Below are positions 25,075 through 33,001 of a DNA stretch of 64,000 bases, in pieces. Numbering within the stretch: the first letter of the stretch is position 1; each line of letters opens with the position of its first letter. The notes below the pieces were generated by a model. The model worked only from the letters and a program-made list of their open reading frames with translations, did not search any database and was not told the origin of the DNA. The position numbers and the translations under genes are program-made. The stretch lies in NCBI RefSeq assembly GCF_001598055.1, contig NZ_CP014844.1:3685642-3749641 (forward strand), given 5' to 3'. The stretch is from Cupriavidus nantongensis. Its GTDB lineage: Bacteria > Pseudomonadota > Gammaproteobacteria > Burkholderiales > Burkholderiaceae.

Positions 25075-27156
25075 TCAGCGTGCGCGCGTGGAAATCTGCA
25101 CCAGGTCCGCGCTGATGCGGTCGCGGCCATAGGTGCGCGCCATCTGCGCCAGCGGTTTCTCCAGCGCGCGCAAATAGTCCTGGCGCGATTCGACCTCGGC
25201 ACGGCGAGTCGCGAACAGCGGTGCGGGCGTGGTCAGCAGCACCACCAGTTCGTTGCCGAAGGGCGGTGAAACGATCCAGTCGCCGCTGTCGCCGATGGTG
25301 GCGTGATGCGCGGGCGGCGCCTGGTGGGCCGGAATGCGCTGGCTCGGCACCATATGCGCGACCTTGCCGTCGGCGGCGAAGTAGTCGACGTAGACGTAGG
25401 AATCCTTCCCCGGCGTGCGCAGCTCGAGCACCATCGGCGTGCCCTCGGTCAGTTGCGTGCCCTTGCCGCGCAATTGCAGCGACGACGCCGTCTCGCCCTG
25501 CCGGTTGCCCGACCAGTACGGCGCGATCATCGCGGCCACTTCGCATTTGTCGGCGGCGAGCGGCTGGGCCTCGACCACCACCTCGCGCAGCGCCCTGGCC
25601 CCCGGCAAGCCGCTGAGCTGTTCGCGCAGGCGCGCGGCACCCACGCTTTCGGCGAGGTAGCCGCGCACGTGCAGGGTCTGGTCCTGGCGCGCGCCGGCAA
25701 GCAGCGAGCACGGCACCGCGGCCAGCAGCTTGCCGACCTCGGCCATCGACAATTCCGCCGCTGCGGCTGGCGCGGGTGCTGGCGGCGCAGGCGCAGGCGC
25801 TGCGGGCGGCTCCGCAGCCGGCGCGGCAGCGGTGACCGGCGCAGGCGCGCCGGCATCCGCAACGGGAGCCTCGGCTGGCCGCTGCGACTGCCACGCGTAG
25901 AAGCCGAGTGCCGCCACGCCGGCCAGCGCGGTCAGCACGCCGCCCGCCACCAGCGGCCGGGAGTGCCGCGCCGGCGCGGCCGGCACCACGCTCATGCCCT
26001 GCAGGAAGCGCGCAACCGTCGGCGTGCGCGTCTCGCGGTCGAGCGAAAGGGCTTCACGCAGGGTCTTCCATTGCGTGCGGCCCAGCTGCGGCAGCGGCGC
26101 CGGCTTGAGCCCGGCTTCGCGCGCCTGGTTGGCCGACAGCCGCTGGTAGGGATGCTTGCCGCTCAGCAGTTCGTAGGTCACGCAGGCCAGCGCGTAGATA
26201 TCGTCGCGAGGGTCGGGCTCGCGATGCTCGAACATCTCGGGGCTGGCATACGCGGGCGTCATGCCGCCCAGCGAACCGGGATCGAATACGGTGCGGTCGG
26301 ATTCATCGGCCGGCGGCAGGAAGCCGCGCGCGATGCCGAAGTCGATCACCTTGACCTCGCCGTTGGCGGTCAGGAAGACGTTGGCGGGCTTGAAGTCGCA
26401 GTGCACGAAGCCGCGCTCGTGCGCATACGCCAGCGCATTGCCCATGCCCTGGATGATGGGCATGGCGCGTGCCATCGGCATGCCGGCGAAGCCCGGGGCC
26501 TTCAGCACATGGTTGAGCGACGAGCCCGACAGGTACTCCATGGTCAGGAAGACCACCGGCCCGTCGCGGTCGAAGTCGTAGACCGTGACGATGTTCCGGT
26601 GCGCCAGCGTCTGCGCCTTGCGCGCCTCGCGCTGCAGCGCCATCAGCGACTTGGGGTGGCCGCTGAATTGCAGGTTCAGCACCTTGATGGCGATGTAGGG
26701 CCGGCGGTCCGACGCTTCCAGCTTGCGCAGGTCGAGCGCCTTGTAGACCGTGCCCATGCCGCCGACGCCCAGGCATTCTTCCAGCACGAAGCGGCCATTG
26801 AGCGTATCGCCCACGCCCTTGGTGGCCGGCGTCTGCGGCAGCGTGCCCGGCTCGGGCGAGGCCGCATAGATCGAGCCGGTTTCGGTGCCGGCCAGGCGCG
26901 TGGCGTCGCTGGCGCCATCGCCATCGTATTGCGTAGCGCCGCGGCGCTCGATGCGCCGCATCACTTCGGCATAGACCGCGGGCGGAAACGGAAAGCGCGT
27001 GTTTTCCTCGATCACCACCCGGGCCGCCTGGCTAGGGGTGGTGGGGTCTTGCGCCAGGGCCGTTTCGAATGACGCGACGAACTCGTCGTCGGAGAGACCT
27101 CCGTTCTGGAACTTGCGGATCAGCTCTTTGAGACTGGCCACGGGATGCCCTGACAT
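25075..27156 (-). CDS. Ser/Thr protein kinase with DUF4384 C-terminus
   Basis: The 693-residue protein has an N-terminal helical part, a kinase domain (about 123-385) with GVGGMGTVYKA, the Lys in IAIKVL, the catalytic loop VHCDFKPANVF and the DFG-type VIDFGIARG, a membrane span (about 402-422), an Ala/Pro-rich linker and a C-terminal DUF4384-type domain (VYVDYFAADGKVAHMVPS). The catalytic loop has HCD in place of HRD, a non-RD kinase. The domain after the membrane span should be extracytoplasmic and may sense a signal. It is probably the counterpart of the PP2C gene at 10057 and the source of the phosphothreonine read by the FHA protein. Confidence 0.93.
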   Translation of the reverse strand: MSGHPVASLKELIRKFQNGGLSDDEFVASFETALAQDPTTPSQAARVVIEENTRFPFPPAVYAEVMRRIERRGATQYDGDGASDATRLAGTETGSIYAASPEPGTLPQTPATKGVGDTLNGRFVLEECLGVGGMGTVYKALDLRKLEASDRRPYIAIKVLNLQFSGHPKSLMALQREARKAQTLAHRNIVTVYDFDRDGPVVFLTMEYLSGSSLNHVLKAPGFAGMPMARAMPIIQGMGNALAYAHERGFVHCDFKPANVFLTANGEVKVIDFGIARGFLPPADESDRTVFDPGSLGGMTPAYASPEMFEHREPDPRDDIYALACVTYELLSGKHPYQRLSANQAREAGLKPAPLPQLGRTQWKTLREALSLDRETRTPTVARFLQGMSVVPAAPARHSRPLVAGGVLTALAGVAALGFYAWQSQRPAEAPVADAGAPAPVTAAAPAAEPPAAPAPAPPAPAPAAAAELSMAEVGKLLAAVPCSLLAGARQDQTLHVRGYLAESVGAARLREQLSGLPGARALREVVVEAQPLAADKCEVAAMIAPYWSGNRQGETASSLQLRGKGTQLTEGTPMVLELRTPGKDSYVYVDYFAADGKVAHMVPSQRIPAHQAPPAHHATIGDSGDWIVSPPFGNELVVLLTTPAPLFATRRAEVESRQDYLRALEKPLAQMARTYGRDRISADLVQISTRAR

Positions 27157-27286
27157 GGTTGCTGGCAGGGCCTGTCCCGCCCTGCGGAGATGCCCTCTCC
27201 TCGCTGGATACTAGTGCGCACCCAAGGCATGCGCAAACCATGCGAGGACGGCATGCGAGCGCGCCCTGGCGCGCTTTGCATGCGCC

Positions 27287-27308
27287 AGTGCCGGATGCAT
27301 CCGGCACT
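27287..27308. repeat. Perfect 22-base palindrome
   Basis: The sequence is AGTGCCGGATG followed by its exact complement. It could be an operator for a dimeric regulator or, as RNA, a hairpin. It lies about 130 bases before the kinase start and about 180 before the -24 element of the peptide gene, midway between the divergent units. Confidence 0.7.
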
Positions 27309-27413
27309 GTCGCGGCGGCACCAACACCGCCGCCGCCAGTGTTGGCCGCGGCCCGTCATACCGCACCGTTGCCAGCGCCGTGCAAGCCGTGCGCGCGAAC
27401 CGACATCGGCTGC

Positions 27414-27438
27414 AAATACCCCTTGTTTTCAGGGACTT
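27414..27438 (+). promoter_or_regulatory. Candidate activator-binding box
   Basis: The block AAATACCCCTTGTTTTCAGG followed by GACTT lies 30 bases before the -24 element. Its equivalent, AAAAACCCCCGTGTTTACAG then GCACTT, is present at 22438-22412 before the inverted copy, and CAGGGACTT also occurs at 9341-9349. Conservation across three peptide genes suggests a site for the sigma54 activator. Confidence 0.45.
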
Positions 27439-27468
27439 GCGCGTGCGCGGCGCGAATACCGATGGCGC

Positions 27469-27484
27469 TGGCACAGTCCCTGCG
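27469..27484 (+). promoter_or_regulatory. Probable sigma54-type promoter of the plus-strand peptide genes
   Basis: TGGCACAGTCCCTGCG has GG and GC ten bases apart, as in sigma54 promoters; the -12 half is CTGC instead of TTGC. It lies 82 bases before the ATG at 27566 and should drive at least the first of the four peptide genes that follow. Confidence 0.6.
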
Positions 27485-27565
27485 ATTGTCCCTCCCGAGC
27501 GCGACACCAACCCGATGCTCGAACCTCGAAACTTAAGGCAATACCTTCCTCTACTGGAGACCATC

Positions 27566-27835
27566 ATGACCACGCTGACCATCAAGGACCTGTCCTCCGC
27601 CGCCACCCTCGACAGCAAGCGCATGCACGCCGTGCGCGGCGGCATGTCGTACCTGCCCTTCGCCGCCGTCTACAGCCCCGTCAAGCTGTCGGTCGACAAG
27701 AGCATCACCGCCGTGCAGGAGATCGCGCAGATGCAGTCCGTCACCAACCTGAACGGCAACGGCTCGGCCTTCCTGGACCACGTCAAGTCCGACGTGCGCA
27801 CCAACCAGAACGCCACCAACAACATCTTCGGCTGA
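27566..27835 (+). CDS. Double-glycine leader peptide (family A)
   Basis: The 89-residue product starts MTTLTIKDLSSAATLDSKRM and has HAVRGG at 21-26, giving a mature peptide of 63 residues. The core (SITAVQEIAQMQSVTNLNGN and an Asn-rich tail ending NNIFG) nearly matches the gene at 27891 and the minus-strand gene at 22284. It is preceded by TGGAGACCATC and the -24/-12 sequence. It has few charges and many Asn, Gln, Ser and Val residues. Confidence 0.85.
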   Translation: MTTLTIKDLSSAATLDSKRMHAVRGGMSYLPFAAVYSPVKLSVDKSITAVQEIAQMQSVTNLNGNGSAFLDHVKSDVRTNQNATNNIFG

Positions 27836-27890
27836 GCATCGCGCCCAGCCCACCGAACCCAGACACTGACTACCGATACCGGAGACCATC

Positions 27891-28160
27891 ATGACCACGC
27901 TGACCATCCAGGACCTGTCCGCCGCCGCAACCCTCGATAGCAAGCGCATGCACGCCGTGCGCGGCGGCACCTCTTACCTGCCCTTCGCCGCCGTCTACAT
28001 GCCGATCAAGACGTCGGTCGACAAGAGCATCAGCGCCGTGCAGAGCATCGCGCAGATGCAGTCGGTCACCAACCTGAACGGCAATGGCTCGGCCTTCCTG
28101 GACCACGTCAAGTCCGACGTGCACACCAACCAGAACGCCACCAACAACATCTTCGGCTGA
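27891..28160 (+). CDS. Double-glycine leader peptide (family A, tandem copy)
   Basis: The 89-residue product has the same leader (HAVRGG at 21-26) and nearly the same core as the preceding gene; differences cluster in YMPIKTSVDKSISAVQSIAQ and a few other positions. The repeat period is 325 bases, from a tandem duplication. CCGGAGACCATCATG precedes and includes the start. It probably is transcribed with the upstream copy. Confidence 0.85.
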   Translation: MTTLTIQDLSAAATLDSKRMHAVRGGTSYLPFAAVYMPIKTSVDKSISAVQSIAQMQSVTNLNGNGSAFLDHVKSDVHTNQNATNNIFG

Positions 28161-28244
28161 ACGCCGATGCACAGCGCGCGGAGCGACTGCCTGCAGCAAG
28201 CTCCGCGCCAACCGCCCCCCACATCGATTCCAAGGAGCACCATC

Positions 28245-28517
28245 ATGTCAACCATCCTCGTGCGCGACCTTGCCCTGAGCAAGGAACTCGACCGTGCCTC
28301 GCTGGGCGCCGTACGCGGCGGCAGCTCGTGGCTCAGCCGCGGTGTCGGCGATGTCGGCCCGCTCGCCAATGTCACCGTCAACGTCAACCAGAACATCGCG
28401 CAGCTGCAAAGCATCAACGTCAACACGCTCAACAACAGCTTCGTCGGCCCCGGCGTCGGTCCGGTGCGCGTCAACGTCAACCCGTCGCAATGGGCCGGCA
28501 ACTTCGCCGCCGTCTGA
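28245..28517 (+). CDS. Double-glycine leader peptide (family B, Asn/Val-rich)
   Basis: The 90-residue product has the leader MSTILVRDLALSKELDRASL and GAVRGG at 21-26. The core alternates hydrophobic and Asn residues (NVTVNVNQNIAQLQSINVNT), suggesting beta strands. It shares the NIAQLQSI motif with family A. AAGGAGCACC precedes the ATG. The alternating pattern is reminiscent of curli and Fap repeats, although shorter. Confidence 0.82.
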   Translation: MSTILVRDLALSKELDRASLGAVRGGSSWLSRGVGDVGPLANVTVNVNQNIAQLQSINVNTLNNSFVGPGVGPVRVNVNPSQWAGNFAAV

Positions 28518-28621
28518 GCGCAGCGCGCGGCGGCCCGCAGGCAGGAGCGCGGGACCGCCTCGCCTATACTGAAGCGGTCCCGCGGCCGCATGGCCGTGGT
28601 CCCGCTTGACCGGAGACAGCC

Positions 28622-28864
28622 ATGGCAGTGATCGTCATCAAGGATTTGCCCGACAGCATGGATCTCGACCGGCAGGCCATGACCACCATCCTCGGTGGCG
28701 GGCGCACCGCCGGCGGCCAGGCATGGCATGGCTTGCGGCGCCAGGGCGCCGCGCGCATCGTCGACTACCCCGGCGGCTTGCCCGGCAACCGCCATGTGAT
28801 GCCGCGCGAGGCGCCGCTCGGCCGGCTGCCGCGCAAGCCCGCGGGCAAGGATGCCGGGGACTGA
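28622..28864 (+). CDS. Double-glycine leader peptide (family C, basic core)
   Basis: The 80-residue product has a related leader (MAVIVIKDLPDSMDLDRQAM then TTILGGG at 21-27) but a different, Arg/Pro/Gly-rich core (GRTAGGQAWHGLRRQGAARI). It could be a cationic bacteriocin-like peptide or a divergent member. CCGGAGACAGCC precedes the ATG. It lies last in the plus-strand peptide series, about 100 bases after the previous gene. Confidence 0.72.
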   Translation: MAVIVIKDLPDSMDLDRQAMTTILGGGRTAGGQAWHGLRRQGAARIVDYPGGLPGNRHVMPREAPLGRLPRKPAGKDAGD

Positions 28865-28888
28865 AGCGAGCCCCCGGCCAAAATGAAA

Positions 28889-28910
28889 AGCCCGCCATCT
28901 CTGGCGGGCT
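28889..28910. terminator. Terminator after the peptide genes
   Basis: A nine-base stem AGCCCGCCA/TGGCGGGCT with a TCTC loop lies 25 bases after the last peptide gene. The A-tract on its left gives a T-run only on the minus strand, so it is either weak for the plus strand or bidirectional. Confidence 0.55.
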
Positions 28911-29281
28911 CTGGATGCGGACGGGCCCGGACCGCCTGGGTCACGCGGTCAGCAGTTCGGTCATTCTGTATCCATGCAGGCTTCCCATGATTCCGCCCAT
29001 GACGCGGACGCCCATCCGGACCACCCGGAGAGTCGCAGGAAGACCTGGCGCGTGGAGTCAATGACCGCAGTGCTTGCCGCGAACAGCGGCGCAATGCCGC
29101 TGAAGGAGGTCAAGCGGGAACGTTTTCGTCCGCCCCGTGCGGGCATCCTGTGTGCTCGCGCCTCAAGTATAGGCGGGGCATTTCCGCTTTCAACCAGCGC
29201 GCCGGCCGCTGCTGCGCAGGTGACGCAGCGCTGACATATCCGGTTACGTTTTCGCAGTGCAACAAAATTCTGGCACTCTGC
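28911..29281. other. Intergenic stretch without evident gene
   Basis: No open frame here has codon-like composition or a ribosome binding site. The stretch separates the secretion locus from the housekeeping helicase gene, and becomes AT-richer from about 29240 where the helicase promoter lies. Confidence 0.5.
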
Positions 29282-29287
29282 TATAAT
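29258..29287 (+). promoter_or_regulatory. Sigma70 promoter of the helicase gene
   Basis: A perfect TATAAT lies at 29282-29287, with TGCAAC 18 bases upstream at 29258-29263 as a possible -35. The start of transcription would be about 375 bases before the coding start, giving an unusually long leader. Confidence 0.65.
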
Positions 29288-29294
29288 CCGCGCC

Positions 29295-29670
29295 GTGAGT
29301 TTCGCAACTGTGAGATCCGCCAAGCGCCCGGCTTCCTGCCCGGCGAATCCGCTGCCCTCCCAAGCTCTGTTTCCTCGCTGCCGGACGCCTAGTCATCACA
29401 ATATGGCCCCAGCCGCCCAGCAGAACGCACCGCTCACCTGACGTCGCCTCGTCTCCGATCCTGTTGAACAGCCTGAACTGAGCTGTTTGCCTGCCAGGGA
29501 CATGGCCGGACCGCCCCGCGGTAACCAGCCACCACCCTGCCTGCCGCCGTACTGCCAGCTGCGTCTGTCGTAACGGCCTCACCGATTGGCGCCGAAGCCT
29601 TTTTAAGACTTTGCACTGCGCCCACCCCATTCTGCGTTCGGGGTGCCATGCATTTATTTGACCTTTCGAC
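29295..29670 (+). other. Long 5' leader of the helicase mRNA
   Basis: About 375 bases separate the TATAAT from the ATG and contain no convincing gene. Long leaders are typical of cold-shock DEAD-box helicase mRNAs and can carry temperature- or protein-responsive structures; no known motif is recognised here. Confidence 0.45.
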
Positions 29671-31554
29671 ATGACCCAGCACGACATTCGTGCGGAGCAA
29701 GCTATTGCCTCCGCGACCGACGCTTCGATCACTTCCGACGCTGCCCAGAGCCCGCTCGACAAGCTCGACGCCCTGCTCAACCCCAGCCCGGCAGTGGAAG
29801 CCCCGGCCGTGGAAAGCGGTTTCGCCGCGCTCGGCCTCGACGCGGCCATCCTGCGCGCGCTCTCCGAACTGAACTACAACACGCCCACGCCGGTGCAGGC
29901 CCAGGCCATCCCGGCCTTCCTGGCCGGCCGCGACCTGCTGGTCTCGAGCCAGACCGGCTCGGGCAAGACCGCCGCGTTCATGCTGCCCGCGATCCAGCGC
30001 ATCAGCGAAATGCCGGCGCCGCAGCGCCCGACCGAGCCCGCCAAGCGCATGAAAGGCAAGCGTCCCCGTCCGGCCCCGGCCCAGCCGGCGCTGCTGGTGC
30101 TGACGCCGACGCGCGAACTGGCGCTGCAGGTGACCGAGGCCGCCGCCAAGTACGGCCGCAACCTACGCCGCATCGTCTGCGCCAGCATCCTGGGCGGCAT
30201 GCCCTACCCCAAGCAGCTGGCCATGCTGGCCAAGATGCCTGACATCCTGGTGGCGACGCCGGGCCGCCTGCTCGACCATATCGACGCCGGCCGCATCGAC
30301 CTGTCGGCGCTGCAGATGCTGGTGTTCGACGAAGCCGACCGCATGCTGGACATGGGCTTTGCCGACGACATCGACGCCATCGTCAACGCCACCCCGGCTT
30401 CGCGCCAGACGCTGATGTTCTCGGCCACGCTGGATGCGCGTATCGCCCAGCTGGCGTCGCGACAGCTGAAGGACCCGCAGCGCATCGAGATCGCCGCGGC
30501 CCGCGCCGACCAGAGCCATATCGAGCAGCGCCTGCACTTTACCGACGACATGTCGCACAAGGAGCGCCTGCTGGACCACCTGCTGCGCGACGCGTCGCTC
30601 AAGCAGGCGATCGTCTTCACCGCGACCAAGCGCGATGCCGATTCGCTGGCCGAGCGCCTGTCCGACACCGGCTTCGCCGCCGGCGCGCTGCACGGCGACA
30701 TGACCCAGGGCGCGCGCAACCGCACCCTGACCGCGCTGCGCCGCGGCAACCTGCGCGTGCTGGTGGCGACCGATGTGGCCGCGCGCGGCATCGACGTGCC
30801 CGATATCACCCACGTGGTCAACTTCGACCTGCCCAAGCAGGCCGAGGACTACGTGCACCGCATCGGCCGTACCGGCCGCGCCGGCCGCTCGGGCATCGCC
30901 ATCAACCTGGTCAACCACAACGACATGTTCCAGTGGCGCCGGATCGAGCGCTTCACCAACCAGCGCGTCGACGCGTCGGTGATCGAGGGCCTGGAGCCGC
31001 GCCGCTCGCCCAAGCCGCGCTCCGGCTTCGGCGGCAAGCCGGGTGGCCGCGGTGACTTCCGTGGCAACGGCGGCGGCAATGGCGGCTACCGTGGCGGCGA
31101 ACGCAGCTTCGGCGACCGCAAGTTCGGCGGCGACAACCGCAGCGGCTTCGGCGAGCGCAAGTTCGGCGGCGAGGGCCGCGGCTTCGGCAACCGCACGGAA
31201 GGCGCGCGCCCGTTCGGCGACGACAACCGTGGCGGCTTCGGCAACCGCGAAGGCGGCTACCGTGGCCAGGGTACCGGCTACCGCGGCGCCAGCGACGGCG
31301 CGCGCGGTTTCGGCAACCGTGAAGGCGGCCGCACGTTTGGCGACGACAACCGCGGCGGCTTCGGCAATCGTGACGGCAACCGCGGCTTCGGCGACAGCCG
31401 TGGCAACGGCGGCGGCTACCGTGGCAATGGCGGCAACGGCGAAGGCCGCAGCTTCGGCAACCGCGACGGCAACCGCGGCTTTGGCGGTGGCTTCGGTGGC
31501 AATGGTGGCAATGGCGGCGGCAACCGCAACAGCCGCTCGCGCTACGAGCGTTGA
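29671..31554 (+). CDS. rhlE: RhlE-type DEAD-box RNA helicase with RGG/FGN tail
   Basis: The helicase core has the Q motif ([15 protein letters not shown]), motif I SQTGSGKT, Ia [26 protein letters not shown], and the C-terminal motifs [10 protein letters not shown] and [10 protein letters not shown]. RhlE proteins unwind RNA in ribosome assembly and mRNA decay. The core ends near residue 445. It is followed by about 180 residues of [15 protein letters not shown] and RGNGG repeats, an intrinsically disordered RNA-binding tail that could promote condensates. At 627 residues it is longer than E. coli RhlE (454) because of this tail. A second family member is encoded at 49485-47983. Confidence 0.93.
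   Translation: MTQHDIRAEQAIASATDASITSDAAQSPLDKLDALLNPSPAVEAPAVESGFAALGLDAAILRALSELNYNTPTPVQAQAIPAFLAGRDLLVSSQTGSGKTAAFMLPAIQRISEMPAPQRPTEPAKRMKGKRPRPAPAQPALLVLTPTRELALQVTEAAAKYGRNLRRIVCASILGGMPYPKQLAMLAKMPDILVATPGRLLDHIDAGRIDLSALQMLVFDEADRMLDMGFADDIDAIVNATPASRQTLMFSATLDARIAQLASRQLKDPQRIEIAAARADQSHIEQRLHFTDDMSHKERLLDHLLRDASLKQAIVFTATKRDADSLAERLSDTGFAAGALHGDMTQGARNRTLTALRRGNLRVLVATDVAARGIDVPDITHVVNFDLPKQAEDYVHRIGRTGRAGRSGIAINLVNHNDMFQWRRIERFTNQRVDASVIEGLEPRRSPKPRSGFGGKPGGRGDFRGNGGGNGGYRGGERSFGDRKFGGDNRSGFGERKFGGEGRGFGNRTEGARPFGDDNRGGFGNREGGYRGQGTGYRGASDGARGFGNREGGRTFGDDNRGGFGNRDGNRGFGDSRGNGGGYRGNGGNGEGRSFGNRDGNRGFGGGFGGNGGNGGGNRNSRSRYER
31010..31551 (+). repeat. Degenerate GFGNR/RGG-encoding repeats
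   Basis: The 3' end of the helicase gene consists of short, imperfect repeats such as GGCTTCGGCAACCGC encoding GFGNR. Such repeats vary in number among strains and are prone to slippage. Confidence 0.75.
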
Positions 31555-31591
31555 TCACGCGGTGCGCTGAGCGCACCGGCCGGATAGCAGA

Positions 31592-31620
31592 CAGGGCACC
31601 CTCGGGTGCCCTGTTTTTTT
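31592..31620 (+). terminator. Rho-independent terminator of the helicase gene
   Basis: CAGGGCACC, loop CTC, GGGTGCCCTG, then TTTTTTT. It is a textbook terminator 38 bases after the stop. Confidence 0.93.
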
Positions 31621-31635
31621 GTGCCGGCGCGGTGC

Positions 31636-32892
31636 TTACATCGCGCAGGTGCGAAAGCCGATAAAGGACAGGTCGTCCTCGGGCAGCCGCGCCCAGCGTG
31701 CGCGCACATGGCGCAGCCGCGCCGGGCTGGCGAACGACACCCCGCGCACCGCCTGGTGCGTGCCGAAGCGCCCCACCATATCGCCGTCGGACGGCGCGGC
31801 GACAAAGCCGGCATACGGTTCGTACGGGGTGGCGGTCCACTCGCGCAGCGCGCCCCACTGCAGGCCGCGGTTCTGGGTCGCGGCGAGTTCCCATTCCGAT
31901 TCCGCCGGCAGGCGCCGCCCGGCCCAGACGCACCACGCCTGCGCCTCGTACAGCGTGACGTGGCGCACCGCCTCGTCCGGATTGAGCGTGCGCAGCGTGC
32001 CGAAGCGCTCCAGCATCCATGCGCGCGATTCCGGATGGCGCGACCAGTAGCGCGGCGCGGAGCGTTCCTGCGTCATCAGCCATTGCCGCCCCGCCGACGA
32101 CCACCAGGCCGGATGCTCGTAGCCGCCGTCCTCGACGAACTCGAGGAACTGCGCGTTGCTGACCAGCGCCATGTCGATTTCGAACGCGGGCACGTAGGTC
32201 GGCTGCGGCGGCAGTTCATCGGGCCAGGCAAAGCCGTCGGCATCGCTCCAACCCAACGTGAAGCGCCCGCCCGGGAAATGCAGCGTGCCGCCATGTCCGG
32301 CGGCCGCCACCGGCGCCGCGCCGGCGGCCTCCGCGGGGGCCATGCCAAGCGCCTGCAGCAGCGCGGCCACGCCCTCGCCCTGCGCGTCTTCATGCAGCAG
32401 CGCGCGGCGGAACGGGTACAGGGTCAGGTCGGTGTCGTCGGGCAGCAGCGCGATCCGGCGCAGCACGCCGTCGAGCACCTCGGCGGCATAGCGCTTGACC
32501 ACGGCGACATCGGGCAGCGCGATCTCCCAGCGCTCGTCGGGGCCGATGCGATCGGGATCGAACCATTCGTCGGCGCCGTCGAGCCGCGACGGCTCCGACG
32601 CCACCGGCACCGGCACGCCGCCGCGCTCGACCTGGCGCACGCCGCGCAGGCACCACCACTCCGCATGCCAGGCCACGTGGCCGAGCGTCCACAGCGGCGG
32701 ATCGGCATCGTACTGGCGCGGCACGTCCCAGGCGCGGCGGGTCTGCCCGAACGGCGCCAGCCACGCCAGCGTGCGGCTGCGCGTGTCGACCAGCGCCTGC
32801 GCCAGCCCTTCGCGCGGCAGCCGGCGCGGGTCCGACCACGTCGCCTTGCCGCCGGTGAAGTAGAGATCGGGAAGCATGGGAAAGCCGCTCAT
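31636..32892 (-). CDS. EgtB/SenA-family nonheme iron enzyme (DinB + FGE-like)
   Basis: The 418-residue protein has an N-terminal DinB-like four-helix domain with LGHVAWHAEWW (about 70-80) and a C-terminal FGE-like domain (WCVWAGRRLPAESEWELAA, LSFIGFRTCAM). EgtB joins cysteine-type sulfur to hercynine; SenA makes selenoneine from hercynine and selenosugar. The neighbouring EgtD would supply hercynine. The first helix motif looks more like the SenA-type group than canonical EgtB, but senB and senC are not here. The second conserved helix, usually H-x3-H-x-E, reads HEDAQGE here, so the second His is Gln. Activity may be altered. Start at 32892; an internal ATG five codons in is possible. Confidence 0.8.
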   Translation of the reverse strand: MSGFPMLPDLYFTGGKATWSDPRRLPREGLAQALVDTRSRTLAWLAPFGQTRRAWDVPRQYDADPPLWTLGHVAWHAEWWCLRGVRQVERGGVPVPVASEPSRLDGADEWFDPDRIGPDERWEIALPDVAVVKRYAAEVLDGVLRRIALLPDDTDLTLYPFRRALLHEDAQGEGVAALLQALGMAPAEAAGAAPVAAAGHGGTLHFPGGRFTLGWSDADGFAWPDELPPQPTYVPAFEIDMALVSNAQFLEFVEDGGYEHPAWWSSAGRQWLMTQERSAPRYWSRHPESRAWMLERFGTLRTLNPDEAVRHVTLYEAQAWCVWAGRRLPAESEWELAATQNRGLQWGALREWTATPYEPYAGFVAAPSDGDMVGRFGTHQAVRGVSFASPARLRHVRARWARLPEDDLSFIGFRTCAM

Positions 32893-33001
32893 CGGGGAAG
32901 TCCGCGCAGGGTGTGGTGGGTGGAGAGGCAGCGATCCGGACAGCCGCGGGCAGGCCGCGCCGGACTGCGGCCATTATGACACTACCCACCCCGCGGGCCG
33001 G

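Larger units (their letters stand above)
27157..27468. other. Intergenic control region between kinase and peptide genes
   Basis: No gene is apparent. The stretch holds the kinase upstream region, a 22-base perfect palindrome at 27287-27308 and a candidate activator box at 27414-27438. Confidence 0.6.
27414..27835 (+). repeat. Plus-strand copy of the inverted promoter-plus-gene unit
   Basis: This is the counterpart of 22438-22018. The two copies flank about 5 kb containing the DUF4399, SUMF1 and kinase genes. Confidence 0.8.

Noticed and set aside
29270..29287. TGGCAC before the helicase as a sigma54 promoter
   Set aside because: The GC is only six bases after the GG, and a perfect sigma70 TATAAT follows.
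28961..29323. Minus-strand 120-residue frame upstream of the helicase
   Set aside because: It overlaps the TATAAT promoter, lacks a ribosome binding site and has no recognisable motif.
31010..31551. Possible CRISPR-like array in the helicase 3' end
   Set aside because: Repeats are short, imperfect and in frame, and encode GFGNR units; there are no unique spacers.
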